From: Deltaproteobacteria bacterium
GTDB lineage: Bacteria > UBA10199 > GCA-002796325 > JACPFF01
DNA: 64,000 bases
NCBI GenBank assembly: GCA_016183065.1
Contig: JACPFF010000015.1
Span: 1 to 64,000, forward strand
Direction: 5' to 3'
Numbering within the stretch: the first letter of the stretch is position 1; each line of letters starts with the position of its first letter. Shown piece by piece: positions 52,399-63,648 of this stretch. The position numbers and the translations under genes are program-made. The notes under the pieces are model-generated. The model did no database searches, had not been told where the DNA came from, and saw only the letters and a list, made by a program, of their open reading frames with translations.

Positions 52399-53101
52399 GG
52401 CGCCGTGTCGTATGCCATCGTGCCGCGTGTTGCAATCCGAAAAGCGTTGCTGCGAGGATGGAGGTTGACGCGAGAGCGAGTGTCCATGCCTGGATCGCGC
52501 AGGCAATGCCGATGCCAAAACCGGCTATGCCGAGATAGAAGAGGACGTCACACCCGTGGGGTGGCGCCTGCGGGCGTCTCCGGCACAACACGGGGAGACG
52601 CCACAGCCGCTGATTGGTGATGATCACCACCCATGGAACGAGAAACCATCCGGCAAAGTTGGAGAGGGGGATGCCAAAGTACGGTCCGGGATGGACATAG
52701 TCGTAGATCTGTCCGAGAAACCACTCGTTCCCCCGATGCGAGACCGGATCGACAATGACATCGAGGAACATGGTGGCACAGGCCCCGGCCAGCGCGACAC
52801 CCCAGGAACGCGCTGTTGCGAGCCGGTGCTCGGCCAGCGAAAAGCCGGCATAGATCATGAACGGGTAGGAAAGCGAATCCCACACCGGGACACCGAAGAG
52901 GAGGGGATCGGTGGTGAGTTGGTCGTAGTGATACGCATAAAGCCCGTACGGAATGCCGACCCGGATCGACAGGGCTTCCGAGCCGAGGGCGATGAGATAA
53001 CCGGAGGCGAGCCAGAGGAGCGTGCGCGCACTCCCCCATCGCCGGCCGGCCAACACGAGAAAAGTGACGAGAAAGAGGGTGACATACCACCGGTCCACCA
53101 T
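52322..53101 (-). CDS. Carotenoid-biosynthesis-type membrane protein (CruF/DUF422-like)
   Basis: A 259-residue protein with seven or so membrane spans. GSEALSIRVGIPYGLYAYHY, FGVPVWDSLSYPFMIYAGFS, ACATMFLDVIVDPVSHRGNEWF and YFGIPLSNFAGWFLVPW form the conserved core of the DUF422/CruF family (carotenoid 1',2'-hydratases and relatives). No other carotenoid gene is in the window, so the substrate is unknown. The end overlaps lysA, and the start lies six bases after the HD-GYP gene stop, suggesting a three-gene transcript. Confidence 0.75.
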   Translation of the reverse strand: MVDRWYVTLFLVTFLVLAGRRWGSARTLLWLASGYLIALGSEALSIRVGIPYGLYAYHYDQLTTDPLLFGVPVWDSLSYPFMIYAGFSLAEHRLATARSWGVALAGACATMFLDVIVDPVSHRGNEWFLGQIYDYVHPGPYFGIPLSNFAGWFLVPWVVIITNQRLWRLPVLCRRRPQAPPHGCDVLFYLGIAGFGIGIACAIQAWTLALASTSILAATLFGLQHAARWHTTRRHDAVPTRSWRAHRGRPAGRSSSRHV

Positions 53102-53106
53102 CCAGC

Positions 53107-54078
53107 TCACAAGACGCCCTGCCGCAAGAGATCGAGGAAGGCGCGCAGCAGGGTCGGATTCCATTGGCCGCTCTCCAGCTCACGTTCCAGAAGACCGATG
53201 GCCTCTTCGCGCGTGCGCCCCTTGCGGTAAGGCCGGTCCGTGGTGATGGCATCAAACGCGTCACTGATGGCCACGAGTTGGCCAAAGAGGGGAATGTCGT
53301 CGCCGGCCAGTCCATCCGGATATCCGGTTCCATCCCAGCGTTCGTGGTGGGACCGGATGCAGGGGAGGACGGGTCGCAGCGAGCGGAGGGGAAAACAGAT
53401 TTCATAGCCGCGTTGAGGATGACTCCGGATTTCCGCCATTTCTTCCGACGTCAACTTGTCCGGTTTTTTCAGGATGGCCTCACCGATGCCAATCTTGCCA
53501 ATGTCGTGAATCAAGGCCCCCCGCCGCAAATACTCCAGGTCGCGGTCGCCAAGACTGATCGTCTTGCCCAACCGGCAGGCCGCTGTGGCCACGCGCTCGG
53601 AGTGGCCCCGCGTATACGGATCCTTGGCCTCCATGGCCCGGACGAGGCTGAAGAGGACGTCTTCCGAACGCTCGAGGTCATCGTGCAAGGCCTTGATCTG
53701 GAGGAGGGAGCGAATCCGGGTCGTCAGTTCGATCTTGTTGAACGGTTTGACCAAGAAATCATCGGCACCAAGCTCGATCGCTTTCAATTTGTCATCCAGT
53801 TCCTGGAGGGCCGTGATGACAATGACCGGAATGAATTGGGTCTCCTCATCGTGTTTAATGGCACGACAGACTTCGTACCCGCTCACCTTCGGCATCATCA
53901 GGTCGAGCAGAATCAGATCGGGCGGGTCGCGGTGAATCTTGGCCAGGGCTTCTTCACCATCATAGGCGGCCTGGAGGAGATAATCGAACGGTTTGAGTTG
54001 CGCACGGATCAGTTCGACATTCACTTTGTTATCATCGACGATCAGGATTTTTGGTTGGGCGAGCGGCAGGAGTGGCAT
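53107..54078 (-). CDS. Response regulator with HD-GYP c-di-GMP phosphodiesterase domain
   Basis: A 323-residue RpfG-type protein. The receiver domain (residues about 10-125) has ILIVDDNKVN, the phospho-acceptor Asp in ILLDLMMPKVSGYE and the conserved Lys in FLVKPFNKIE. The HD-GYP domain has GHSERVATAACRLGK, ALIHDIGKIGIGEAIL, HHERWDGTGYPDGLAGD and AISDAFDAITTDRPYR. It hydrolyses c-di-GMP when phosphorylated. The catalytic HD and GYP residues are intact. It may influence pilus-dependent surface behaviour; the sensor kinase is not adjacent. Confidence 0.93.
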   Translation of the reverse strand: MPLLPLAQPKILIVDDNKVNVELIRAQLKPFDYLLQAAYDGEEALAKIHRDPPDLILLDLMMPKVSGYEVCRAIKHDEETQFIPVIVITALQELDDKLKAIELGADDFLVKPFNKIELTTRIRSLLQIKALHDDLERSEDVLFSLVRAMEAKDPYTRGHSERVATAACRLGKTISLGDRDLEYLRRGALIHDIGKIGIGEAILKKPDKLTSEEMAEIRSHPQRGYEICFPLRSLRPVLPCIRSHHERWDGTGYPDGLAGDDIPLFGQLVAISDAFDAITTDRPYRKGRTREEAIGLLERELESGQWNPTLLRAFLDLLRQGVL

Positions 54079-54173
54079 AGCGAATGACGGCTACCAGATT
54101 CGTGCCATGAAGACAATGCCCATTCGTTGAACCGACACTAGACAATGCCCGAATGATCGGGCAGATACGCGGC

Positions 54174-55955
54174 ATGTCCCGCATACAGATCTTGTCACCC
54201 GAGATCGCCAATCTGATTGCCGCCGGGGAAGTTGTTGAACGGCCGGCATCGGTGGTCAAGGAACTGGTCGAGAACGCGCTCGATGCCGAGGCCCATGATA
54301 TTCTGGTCGAATTGGAGGAGGGAGGAAAGGGGCGGATTGTCGTGCGCGATGATGGCGTTGGCATGACCCGCGAGGAGGTCCTCCTCTCCCTCGAACGGCA
54401 TGCGACGAGCAAGGTGCGATATCGGGAGGACCTGGAGCGCATTGCCACCTTTGGCTTTCGCGGCGAGGCGCTCCCTTCCATTGCTGTGGCGGGACATTTC
54501 TCCCTGACTTCGCGTGCGCGCCATGGCGCTGATGCGGCCGTGCGTGTCAGTATATCGCCGCCAGGGACCCCCACGGTCGTTACCGAGGTGGGAGCACCCG
54601 CCGGGACATGCGTCGAGGTGCGTCAACTCTTTGCCGACTTGCCGGCGCGGCGCAAATTTCTGAAGGCGACGCGGACCGAACTCGCGCACATTCACGAGAC
54701 GCTCACCCGGCTGGCCTTGGGGGCGCCGGAGCGCCGTTTTCGTCTCGTCCATGGCGGTCGAACGCTCATGGCGTGTCATGCCACCACGGGATTGTCCGAA
54801 CGGATTGCCGAACTCTTTGGGGCCACGCAGCGCGATCAACTCCTCCCTCTCGAGACGGAGGGTCCCGTGCGTCTCCGCGGGTATTGCGGACATCCCTCGC
54901 TGGCGCGCTCCAGTGGACAACACGGCTATCTCTTTGTGAATGGGCGCGCGGTGCGCGATCGCCTCCTCCAGCATGCCATCAACGAGGGATACCGGACCTA
55001 TCTGCCGCGGGGTGCGCAGCCGTTTGTGATCCTCTTTCTTGCATTGGCTGCGGACGAGGTCGATGTGAATGTCCACCCGACGAAATCGGAGGTCCGTTTT
55101 CTCCATGCCGGTGCCATCCATGATCTGGTGCGGACGGCCATCCAGAAAGCGCTGGGGACGGGGAACACCTTGCGCCATGCGATCACTCCGGAGCCCCGTG
55201 ATTTTTCTCTGTCGCGGGAGATCCCCTTGGCACAGGAGTCTCAGGGGGGAGGGGACCCTCTTGGCGGGCCGCTGGCACTCAGGGAGTCCGTGGTGTTGCC
55301 GTTGCCGGTCTCGGATGCCGGTTGGCAGCAGCATCTCCTGCCGGCGATGGGCCCCGATGACGCCCCGCATCCGGCCGGTCTGCGGCCGATCGGTCAGCTC
55401 GCAGCCACCTATCTCCTCTGCGCGACGGAGGAAGGGGGCCTCCTGGTGATCGATCAACATGCGGCCGATGAACGGATCGGTTTTGAAACCTTGAAGGCCG
55501 CGTATGCGGTACAAAACATCGCCACCCAATATCTCCTGGATCCGGTGATCGTCGATCTGTCGCCGCTCGATGTGGCGGCCATTGTGGAACATCAGGAAAT
55601 CCTGGCGCGTGTCGGTGTCCAGGTCGAGCCGTTCGGGGAGGGGAGCGTGGTGGTAAAGGCCCTGCCGGCGTTGCTCGCGCAGGCCGATGGGCGGCGGCTC
55701 CTCTCGGCCATTGCCGCCCAGTTGCGCGAGTGGGGGCGGTCGAATGCCGTGGAGGGAGAGGTCGACCATCTCTTCGCGACCATGGCCTGCCATCGCCAGA
55801 TTCGCGCGGGCGAGCATCTGCGGCCGGCACAGATTGCCGGCCTTGTGGGTCAGCTGACGCGGGGCGTATCGAAGGATCGCTGTCCGCATGGCCGCCCCAC
55901 TTGGACCTATTTTTCACCGGACGTGATCAAGGGATGGTTTCATCGACCGACGTGA
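54174..55955 (+). CDS. mutL: DNA mismatch repair protein MutL (endonuclease type)
   Basis: A 593-residue GHKL ATPase. N-terminus IQILSPEIANLIAAGEVVERPASVVKELVENALDA, ATP lid FGFRGEALPSIA, GTCVEVRQLFADLPARRKFLK, NGRAVRDRLLQHA and DVNVHPTKSEVRF. The C-terminal domain contains DQHAADERIGFE, fitting the DQHA-X2-E-X4-E metal-binding motif of nicking MutL proteins, and ACHRQIRAGEHL. So repair strand choice here is probably independent of Dam/MutH. Start ATG 54174. It is 46 bases ahead of miaA; mutL-miaA is a conserved pair. Confidence 0.96.
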   Translation: MSRIQILSPEIANLIAAGEVVERPASVVKELVENALDAEAHDILVELEEGGKGRIVVRDDGVGMTREEVLLSLERHATSKVRYREDLERIATFGFRGEALPSIAVAGHFSLTSRARHGADAAVRVSISPPGTPTVVTEVGAPAGTCVEVRQLFADLPARRKFLKATRTELAHIHETLTRLALGAPERRFRLVHGGRTLMACHATTGLSERIAELFGATQRDQLLPLETEGPVRLRGYCGHPSLARSSGQHGYLFVNGRAVRDRLLQHAINEGYRTYLPRGAQPFVILFLALAADEVDVNVHPTKSEVRFLHAGAIHDLVRTAIQKALGTGNTLRHAITPEPRDFSLSREIPLAQESQGGGDPLGGPLALRESVVLPLPVSDAGWQQHLLPAMGPDDAPHPAGLRPIGQLAATYLLCATEEGGLLVIDQHAADERIGFETLKAAYAVQNIATQYLLDPVIVDLSPLDVAAIVEHQEILARVGVQVEPFGEGSVVVKALPALLAQADGRRLLSAIAAQLREWGRSNAVEGEVDHLFATMACHRQIRAGEHLRPAQIAGLVGQLTRGVSKDRCPHGRPTWTYFSPDVIKGWFHRPT

Positions 55956-56001
55956 ATCATGTTATCCCCGCACACGCGGGAAACGGTCATGCAGCGGTAC
56001 T

Positions 56002-58240
<2,239 letters not shown>

Positions 58241-58241
58241 T

Positions 58242-58364
58242 GTCGTGTTCCAGAAATTCCTTTATGCTTCGTTGCCCACTCACTCGCGATCCTCACGTAC
58301 AACCACGTACGCTCCGGTCGCTCGTTCGCGGGCGCCTCGCCTAAAGAAATTTCTGGAACACGAC
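58242..58364. repeat. Long inverted-repeat element (MITE-like)
   Basis: The ends 58242-58266 and 58340-58364 are inverted repeats of 25 bases with about three mismatches (GTCGTGTTCCAGAAATT on the left, its complement on the right). The centre holds CACGTACAACCACGTACG-type secondary palindromes. It encodes no protein. It may be a miniature inverted-repeat element and probably also ends the eno transcript. Confidence 0.75.
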
Positions 58365-58393
58365 TGTAAAGAAGCATCAGGAGCACTACACTC

Positions 58394-58861
58394 ATGATCA
58401 CGCCGACGGATGTGCGTCTTCGCTCCTTCCAGCCCGCCGACCTGCCGGCCCTAGTCGCGCTGGAGGCCGCGCTCTTTCCTGATCCCTGGTCGTACGAGAC
58501 TTTTGCCTCGACATTGCACCATGCGACGACCGCAGCGTATGTGGCGGAGCACCGCGAACACCTGGTCGGCTATGCACTGGTTCGGACCGCCCATGATCAC
58601 GCCGACCTCCTGACCATTGGCGTTGCGCCGACGCACCAGCGGTGTGGTGTCGGCCGTTTGCTCATCGATACGCTCATCGGGCATTGCCGGCACGTTCGCG
58701 TGACGGCCCTCTTTCTTGAAGTCCGGAGGGAGAATCATTCCGCACAGGCCTTTTATCGGCGTCTCGACTTTGTCGAGATCGGCGTGCGACGCGGGTATTA
58801 TCGTCATCCGATCGATGATGCCATTGTCATGCAACGTGTCATCGGTGCCGTGCACGAGTGA
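58394..58861 (+). CDS. rimI: Ribosomal-protein-alanine N-acetyltransferase (RimI-like)
   Basis: A 155-residue GNAT acetyltransferase: VRLRSFQPADLPALVALEAALFPDPWSYETF is the RimI-type N-terminus, the acetyl-CoA loop reads IGVAPTHQRCGVGRLLIDTLI, and the end FLEVRRENHSAQAFYRRLDFVEIGVRRGYY is typical of RimI. It acetylates the N-terminal Ala of ribosomal protein S18 or other proteins. The start ATG 58394 lies 30 bases after the inverted-repeat element. Confidence 0.88.
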   Translation: MITPTDVRLRSFQPADLPALVALEAALFPDPWSYETFASTLHHATTAAYVAEHREHLVGYALVRTAHDHADLLTIGVAPTHQRCGVGRLLIDTLIGHCRHVRVTALFLEVRRENHSAQAFYRRLDFVEIGVRRGYYRHPIDDAIVMQRVIGAVHE

Positions 58862-58916
58862 TGCGGGGGTTGACGGCTCCGACCAAGGATGCCACAATGT
58901 TTTTTGAGGCACACCT

Positions 58917-59411
58917 ATGTTAATCGAAATGAAAGTGACGGGACTGACGATCGATCCCTTTACGAGTATGCCGATCATCATCTTGAAAGATCTGGAGGAG
59001 CGGAGTTCGCTCCCTATCTGGATTGGACTGATTGAGGCCAGTGCCATTGCCACCGAACTGGAGAAGATTCAGCTCGCCCGGCCGATGACCCATGATTTGC
59101 TCCGCAATATTCTGGACATCCTCGAGGCCAGCGTCCAGCGGGTTGCGGTCACGGATCTCGCGGATAATACCTTTTATGCCCGGATCTATATCCGCCAGGG
59201 GGAGAAGGAATATGAACTCGATGCGCGTCCCTCCGATGCGATCGCCCTGGCGTTGCGGACCAAGGCGCCGATTTTTGTGGAAAAGGCGGTAATCGAAAAG
59301 TCGCGAAAGATCGATCTCTCGACGGAAACCGAGGCCGAGGCCAAGCAGCAAAAATGGGCCGAGATCCTCGAAAATCTCAATCCGGAAGATTTCGGAAAAT
59401 ATAAGATGTAA
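58917..59411 (+). CDS. Bifunctional nuclease (DUF151) family protein
   Basis: A 164-residue protein with the BFN/DUF151 pattern: MKVTGLTIDPFTSMPIIILKD, LPIWIGLIEASAIATELE, RPMTHDLLRNILDIL and DARPSDAIALALRTKAPIFV. Members from plants and bacteria show RNase/DNase activity; the bacterial role is poorly defined. The gene's stop overlaps the next start (TAATG). The charged C-terminal helix is a common variant. Confidence 0.9.
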   Translation: MLIEMKVTGLTIDPFTSMPIIILKDLEERSSLPIWIGLIEASAIATELEKIQLARPMTHDLLRNILDILEASVQRVAVTDLADNTFYARIYIRQGEKEYELDARPSDAIALALRTKAPIFVEKAVIEKSRKIDLSTETEAEAKQQKWAEILENLNPEDFGKYKM

Positions 59412-59845
59412 TGGGAGCCCCTCACGTGACACGCAGGGTATTGCGGCGACGCGGCATGGCTTGGGTACTCCCGGCACTTGTCATGACGGCGATTGCCCTC
59501 TCTTCGCAGATTCCCGGTCGCGAACTTCCCGCACTCTTTTCGCATGCAGATACATGGCTCCATGGTCTCATGTATGGAACGCTCGGCTTTTCGTTCATTC
59601 GCGCCATGCGCTATTGGCGTCCCCCGCTGACGGTGCGGCATCTGGGCGTTTCGTTGCTGGTGACCATCGCGTTTGGCGCGATCGATGAATGCCACCAATA
59701 TTTTGTCCCGGGCCGATCGATGGAAGGCTATGACCTTCTGGCCGACGGCGTTGGCATCGTGCTTGGCATGGTGCTTTATCTTTGCTATTTTCGGACGCGC
59801 TATGTCGCACCGAAGACGTTTTCATCCGCTCCCTCTCCACTGTGA
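59411..59845 (+). CDS. VanZ-like membrane protein
   Basis: A 144-residue protein with four spans (AWVLPALVMTAIALSSQIPG; LMYGTLGFSFIRAM; HLGVSLLVTIAFGAIDECHQYFVPGR; GIVLGMVLYLCYF). The Asp-His pair in SHADTWLHGLMYG and the DECHQYFVPGRSMEGYDLLADGVG block are VanZ-family marks. The function outside teicoplanin resistance is unknown. It overlaps the start of tilS by 44 bases. Confidence 0.85.
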   Translation: MGAPHVTRRVLRRRGMAWVLPALVMTAIALSSQIPGRELPALFSHADTWLHGLMYGTLGFSFIRAMRYWRPPLTVRHLGVSLLVTIAFGAIDECHQYFVPGRSMEGYDLLADGVGIVLGMVLYLCYFRTRYVAPKTFSSAPSPL

Positions 59846-60989
59846 CCCCCGGTATTTCGAGCGCGGGCTGGTGCTCGGCATCTCCGGGGGGATCGATTCC
59901 GTGGTCCTCCTCCATCGGTGCATAGCCGTATGGAAGAACGTCGGGAAGGGGCCGCTCATTCCCGTCCATGTGAATTACGGTCTGCGACCCCAGGCCGACG
60001 AGGACCAACATTTTGTCGAGCAGTTGGCCACTGCCTACGGGCATCCCGCGCAGATCTATCGCGCGCCGCGCGCTCCGGACGGTGCCAATATCCAGGCGTG
60101 GGCGCGCACCATGCGGTACAATGTTTTTCAGGCCGTGGCAGAGACCCATCGGTGTGCCGCTGTTGCCGTCGCGCATCATGCCGACGATCAAATCGAGACG
60201 CTCCTCTGGCATCTGCTGCGGGGCACCGGGCTCGATGGCCTGGTCGGCATGGTGGCCGTCCGGCCCCTGACGGCCACGATCGATCTCTATCGCCCCTTCC
60301 TTTCGTATCGGCGCGCGGATTTGATGAGTTATGCGCGTGAGCACGATCTCTCTTTTCGCGATGACCTGACAAACAGCGGAGACCACTATACCCGCGGCCG
60401 AATTCGCCATGAACTCCTCCCCCTGTGCGAATCCATTCACGCGGGTGCCGGGCGCCATATGGCGGCATTGGCGACCTCGGTGGCCCCGGATGCCCTGCTG
60501 CTGCGTACGATGGCACAGACGGCCTGGGAAACCATGGCCACGCCGTGCGTTACCGGGGTCTCCTGGGAGCGGACGTCTTTGCTTGCGTTGGCGCCGGCCC
60601 TGCGGCCACGCGTGCTGTCCCTTGCCTATCGCAAGGCTGCGGGGACGTGGCACCACGTGGGGAGCGATCAGCTTCGGCGGATGCAGGAAATTCTCGAGAG
60701 GGGACGCGGAACCTACCACTTACCGCAGGGGATCACGTTCGAATGTCACCGCGGGGTATGTCGTATACGGAAAGGGCCATTGCGCTTTCTCTATGACCGT
60801 GCTAAAGGGATTCTCGCAACCGTACGGCGGCAACACCGGAAAAACATTAATGAAATCGGGAGGAGTTCGAGAGATCATGAAGCAATCACAACGGACATTA
60901 TTTCTCTGGATGATGATCGTTTTTGTCATTTTGGCGATCCTCCATGTTTTGGGGAGTCAACAACCGATGGTCGAACGGGTCAGTTTTAG
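59802..60989 (+). CDS. tilS: tRNA(Ile)-lysidine synthase
   Basis: About 395 residues from ATG 59802. The ATP-pyrophosphatase P-loop is [35 protein letters not shown] and [21 protein letters not shown] are TilS hallmarks. It modifies C34 of the minor tRNA-Ile so it reads AUA. The middle domain ends near [18 protein letters not shown]. The last 37 residues are read from DNA that also encodes the first 37 residues of FtsH in another frame, so the tail is likely not conserved. The 44-base overlap with the vanZ-like gene suggests coupling. Confidence 0.9.
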   Translation: MSHRRRFHPLPLHCDPRYFERGLVLGISGGIDSVVLLHRCIAVWKNVGKGPLIPVHVNYGLRPQADEDQHFVEQLATAYGHPAQIYRAPRAPDGANIQAWARTMRYNVFQAVAETHRCAAVAVAHHADDQIETLLWHLLRGTGLDGLVGMVAVRPLTATIDLYRPFLSYRRADLMSYAREHDLSFRDDLTNSGDHYTRGRIRHELLPLCESIHAGAGRHMAALATSVAPDALLLRTMAQTAWETMATPCVTGVSWERTSLLALAPALRPRVLSLAYRKAAGTWHHVGSDQLRRMQEILERGRGTYHLPQGITFECHRGVCRIRKGPLRFLYDRAKGILATVRRQHRKNINEIGRSSRDHEAITTDIISLDDDRFCHFGDPPCFGESTTDGRTGQF

Positions 60990-62787
60990 TGAATTTCTCG
61001 GTGCAGTCGAAGAGGGACGCGTCGTCAGTGTGGAAATTGAGGAGGAAGAATATCGCGGCCGATTCACCACAGGGGAACAATTCATGACCGTCGGTCCGAT
61101 CAACAGTGAAAAGGCCCTCGATCTCCTGACGAAATCGGATGTACAGCTCACCTATGAACGCCCGCGTGAGACGCCGTTGTGGCAGCATTTTCTTATTTCC
61201 TGGCTCCCCATGTTGTTGCTCTTCGGTTTTTTCTTTTTCTCCATGCGCCAGTTGCAGATCGGCGGTGGCAAGGCCATGAGTTTTGGTCGAAGCAAGGCAC
61301 GGCTCCTCGTGGAGCAGCACAAGAAGGTGACCTTTGCCGATGCGGCGGGCATTGACGAAGCCAAGGAAGAACTGGAAGAGATTATCGAATTTCTGAAAGA
61401 TCCCAAACGATTCACGCGACTTGGAGGTCGCATCCCCAAGGGGGTCTTGCTGATGGGACCGCCGGGGACCGGAAAAACCTTGTTGGCCCGTGCCATTGCC
61501 GGCGAGGCAGGTGTTCCCTTTTTCAGCATGAGCGGCTCCGATTTTGTGGAGATGTTTGTTGGCGTTGGTGCCGCGCGGGTCCGCGACCTCTTTGAGCAGG
61601 GGAAGAAACATGCCCCGTGTATCGTCTTCATCGACGAAATTGACGCCGTGGGACGGAGTCGCGGTGCGGGACTTGGCGGCGGCCATGACGAGCGCGAGCA
61701 GACCCTGAACCAGTTGCTGGTCGAAATGGACGGGTTCGAATCAAACGACGGTGTCATTATCGTCGCGGCCACGAACCGCCCGGATGTCCTCGATTCCGCA
61801 CTCTTGCGGCCCGGCCGGTTTGATCGGCGCATCATTGTCCCCTCGCCGGATGTCAAGGGGCGCGAGGGCATCCTGGCCGTGCATGCCCGGCGGGTGAAAC
61901 TCGATCTTGCGGTCGATCTGGCCGCGATTGCGCGTGGCACCCCCGGGTTTAGCGGCGCGGATCTGGAATCAGTCGTGAATGAAGCGGCACTCCTTGCCGT
62001 CCGGCGGAGCCACGAGATGGTCGAGCAGTCGGATTTTGAAATGGCCAAGGACAAGGTCTTGATGGGGTCCGAACGCCGGAGTCTCATTATCACCCCGGAA
62101 GAGCGGCGGACCACGGCCTATCACGAGGCGGGACACGCCTTAGTGGCCCGGATGACTCCCGGGACCGATCCGGTCCACAAGGTCTCGATTATTCCCCGGG
62201 GGCGGGCGCTCGGGGTGACGCAACAGCTCCCCACCGATGATCGATACACGCAATCGCGCACCTATTGTGAGCATACGATTGCCGTCCTGATGGGGGGACG
62301 CGCCGCCGAAGAACTCGTGCTGAAACAGCGGACGACCGGCGCGGGGAATGACATCGAAAAGGCCACGGCCTTGGCGCGTAAAATGGTCTGCGAATGGGGA
62401 ATGAGCGAGAAATTGGGACCGCTGACGTTCGGGAAAAAAGAGGAGATGATTTTTCTGGGTCGCGAAATTGCGCAGCCCTCGGAATATAGTGAAGAGACCG
62501 CGCGGGAAATCGACGAGGAGATCCACCGACTCGTGACCGAAAATTACCAGCGTGCCCTCGTGATTCTCGGGGAACATGAGGCCACACTCCATACGATGGC
62601 TGAGGCCCTGCTCGATCGCGAGGTGATCGATGCCCACGAAATCGACTTGATCCTGCACGGGAAACCGTTACCTCCGCGCCGCGTGGACCCGGCTGTCGTG
62701 CGGCCGTCTCCCTCCACACCGGTCAATAGTCCCTCATCCACGGTCGCCACCAAGCGGAAGCCGAGGACAGCTCCCAGCAAGGCATAG
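60877..62787 (+). CDS. ftsH: ATP-dependent zinc metalloprotease FtsH
   Basis: A 636-residue membrane AAA+ protease. Two N-terminal spans ([20 protein letters not shown] and [17 protein letters not shown]) flank a periplasmic domain. Walker [17 protein letters not shown], pore [15 protein letters not shown], Walker [16 protein letters not shown], the second region of homology [19 protein letters not shown], and zinc site HEAGH in [14 protein letters not shown]. The tail is Pro/Ser-rich. It degrades unstable membrane and cytoplasmic proteins. The start lies inside the 3' end of tilS, with AGGAG 11 bases upstream. Confidence 0.96.
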   Translation: MKQSQRTLFLWMMIVFVILAILHVLGSQQPMVERVSFSEFLGAVEEGRVVSVEIEEEEYRGRFTTGEQFMTVGPINSEKALDLLTKSDVQLTYERPRETPLWQHFLISWLPMLLLFGFFFFSMRQLQIGGGKAMSFGRSKARLLVEQHKKVTFADAAGIDEAKEELEEIIEFLKDPKRFTRLGGRIPKGVLLMGPPGTGKTLLARAIAGEAGVPFFSMSGSDFVEMFVGVGAARVRDLFEQGKKHAPCIVFIDEIDAVGRSRGAGLGGGHDEREQTLNQLLVEMDGFESNDGVIIVAATNRPDVLDSALLRPGRFDRRIIVPSPDVKGREGILAVHARRVKLDLAVDLAAIARGTPGFSGADLESVVNEAALLAVRRSHEMVEQSDFEMAKDKVLMGSERRSLIITPEERRTTAYHEAGHALVARMTPGTDPVHKVSIIPRGRALGVTQQLPTDDRYTQSRTYCEHTIAVLMGGRAAEELVLKQRTTGAGNDIEKATALARKMVCEWGMSEKLGPLTFGKKEEMIFLGREIAQPSEYSEETAREIDEEIHRLVTENYQRALVILGEHEATLHTMAEALLDREVIDAHEIDLILHGKPLPPRRVDPAVVRPSPSTPVNSPSSTVATKRKPRTAPSKA

Positions 62788-62793
62788 CCGGCC

Positions 62794-63606
62794 ATGACGG
62801 GAACGCGTTGCCAGATCATGGGGATTGTCAATGTCACGCCGGATTCCTTCTACACCGGCAACCGTTTTGCCAGTGCCGAGGCCGCGATCGATGCGGCCTG
62901 CCGGATGGTCGATGATGGCGCGGATCGGCTCGATATCGGCGGCGAGTCGTCGCGCCCCGGGGGAGTTGCGGTGAGCGCGACAGAAGAGTTGCGTCGCGTC
63001 ATCCCCGTGGTTGATGGTGTGCACGCACGATATCCTGCCATGCCGCTCTCCATTGATACGACCAAAGCCGTGGTCGCGCAGGAGGCCATTGCTGCCGGGG
63101 CGACGATGGTGAACGATATCACGGCAGGCCGTGGTGATCCGGCCATGATGCCGGTCGTTGCCACACACGGTGTCTCGTATCTCCTCATGCACATGCAAGG
63201 GACTCCGCAGACCATGCAGCAGGCGCCGCACTACGACGATGTCGAACGGGAGGTTGGCGATTTCCTGGCAGCACGTCTTCGTGCCGCGACCGCGGCAGGG
63301 ATCGATCCTTCTCGCTGTTACTTGGACCCCGGCATTGGGTTCGGCAAACGCCCCGACGACAACCTGCGACTCCTCAAGGCCCTTCCACGGTTGATTGCGG
63401 GGCCCACTCAGTGGGTCCTCGGTGTCTCCCGCAAGTCGATCATCGGTTTTCTGCTGGGTGGTGTGGCGGTGGAAGGGCGGTTGGAGGGAAGTCTGGCACT
63501 CGTTGCGTGGGGAGCCTGGCATGGGATTGCCATCGTCCGGGTCCATGACGTGGCCGAGACCCGCCGGTTTCTCACGGTGTGGGACGCGGTGGCCTCCGGT
63601 GGCTAA
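62794..63606 (+). CDS. folP: Dihydropteroate synthase
   Basis: A 270-residue TIM-barrel enzyme of folate synthesis (pterin diphosphate plus p-aminobenzoate). CQIMGIVNVTPDSFYTGNRF, DIGGESSRPGG, LSIDTTKAVVAQEAI, GATMVNDITAG, LLMHMQGTPQTMQ, LDPGIGFGKRPDDNL, LGVSRKS and IVRVHDVAETRRF are all standard. The start follows the ftsH stop by six bases. ftsH-folP-glmM order is widespread. Confidence 0.95.
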   Translation: MTGTRCQIMGIVNVTPDSFYTGNRFASAEAAIDAACRMVDDGADRLDIGGESSRPGGVAVSATEELRRVIPVVDGVHARYPAMPLSIDTTKAVVAQEAIAAGATMVNDITAGRGDPAMMPVVATHGVSYLLMHMQGTPQTMQQAPHYDDVEREVGDFLAARLRAATAAGIDPSRCYLDPGIGFGKRPDDNLRLLKALPRLIAGPTQWVLGVSRKSIIGFLLGGVAVEGRLEGSLALVAWGAWHGIAIVRVHDVAETRRFLTVWDAVASGG

Positions 63607-63648
63607 GGACGCTTGCGTTTCGGCCACTGGCGGGATAAGAAGGCCGCA

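Noticed and set aside
54195-55889. Minus-strand open frame of 564 codons
   Set aside because: Antisense to mutL; no recognisable domain.
55961-55986. Sequence like a type I-E CRISPR repeat (CCCCGCACACGCGGG core)
   Set aside because: Only one copy with no spacers and no cas genes; it is a short palindrome in the mutL-miaA gap.
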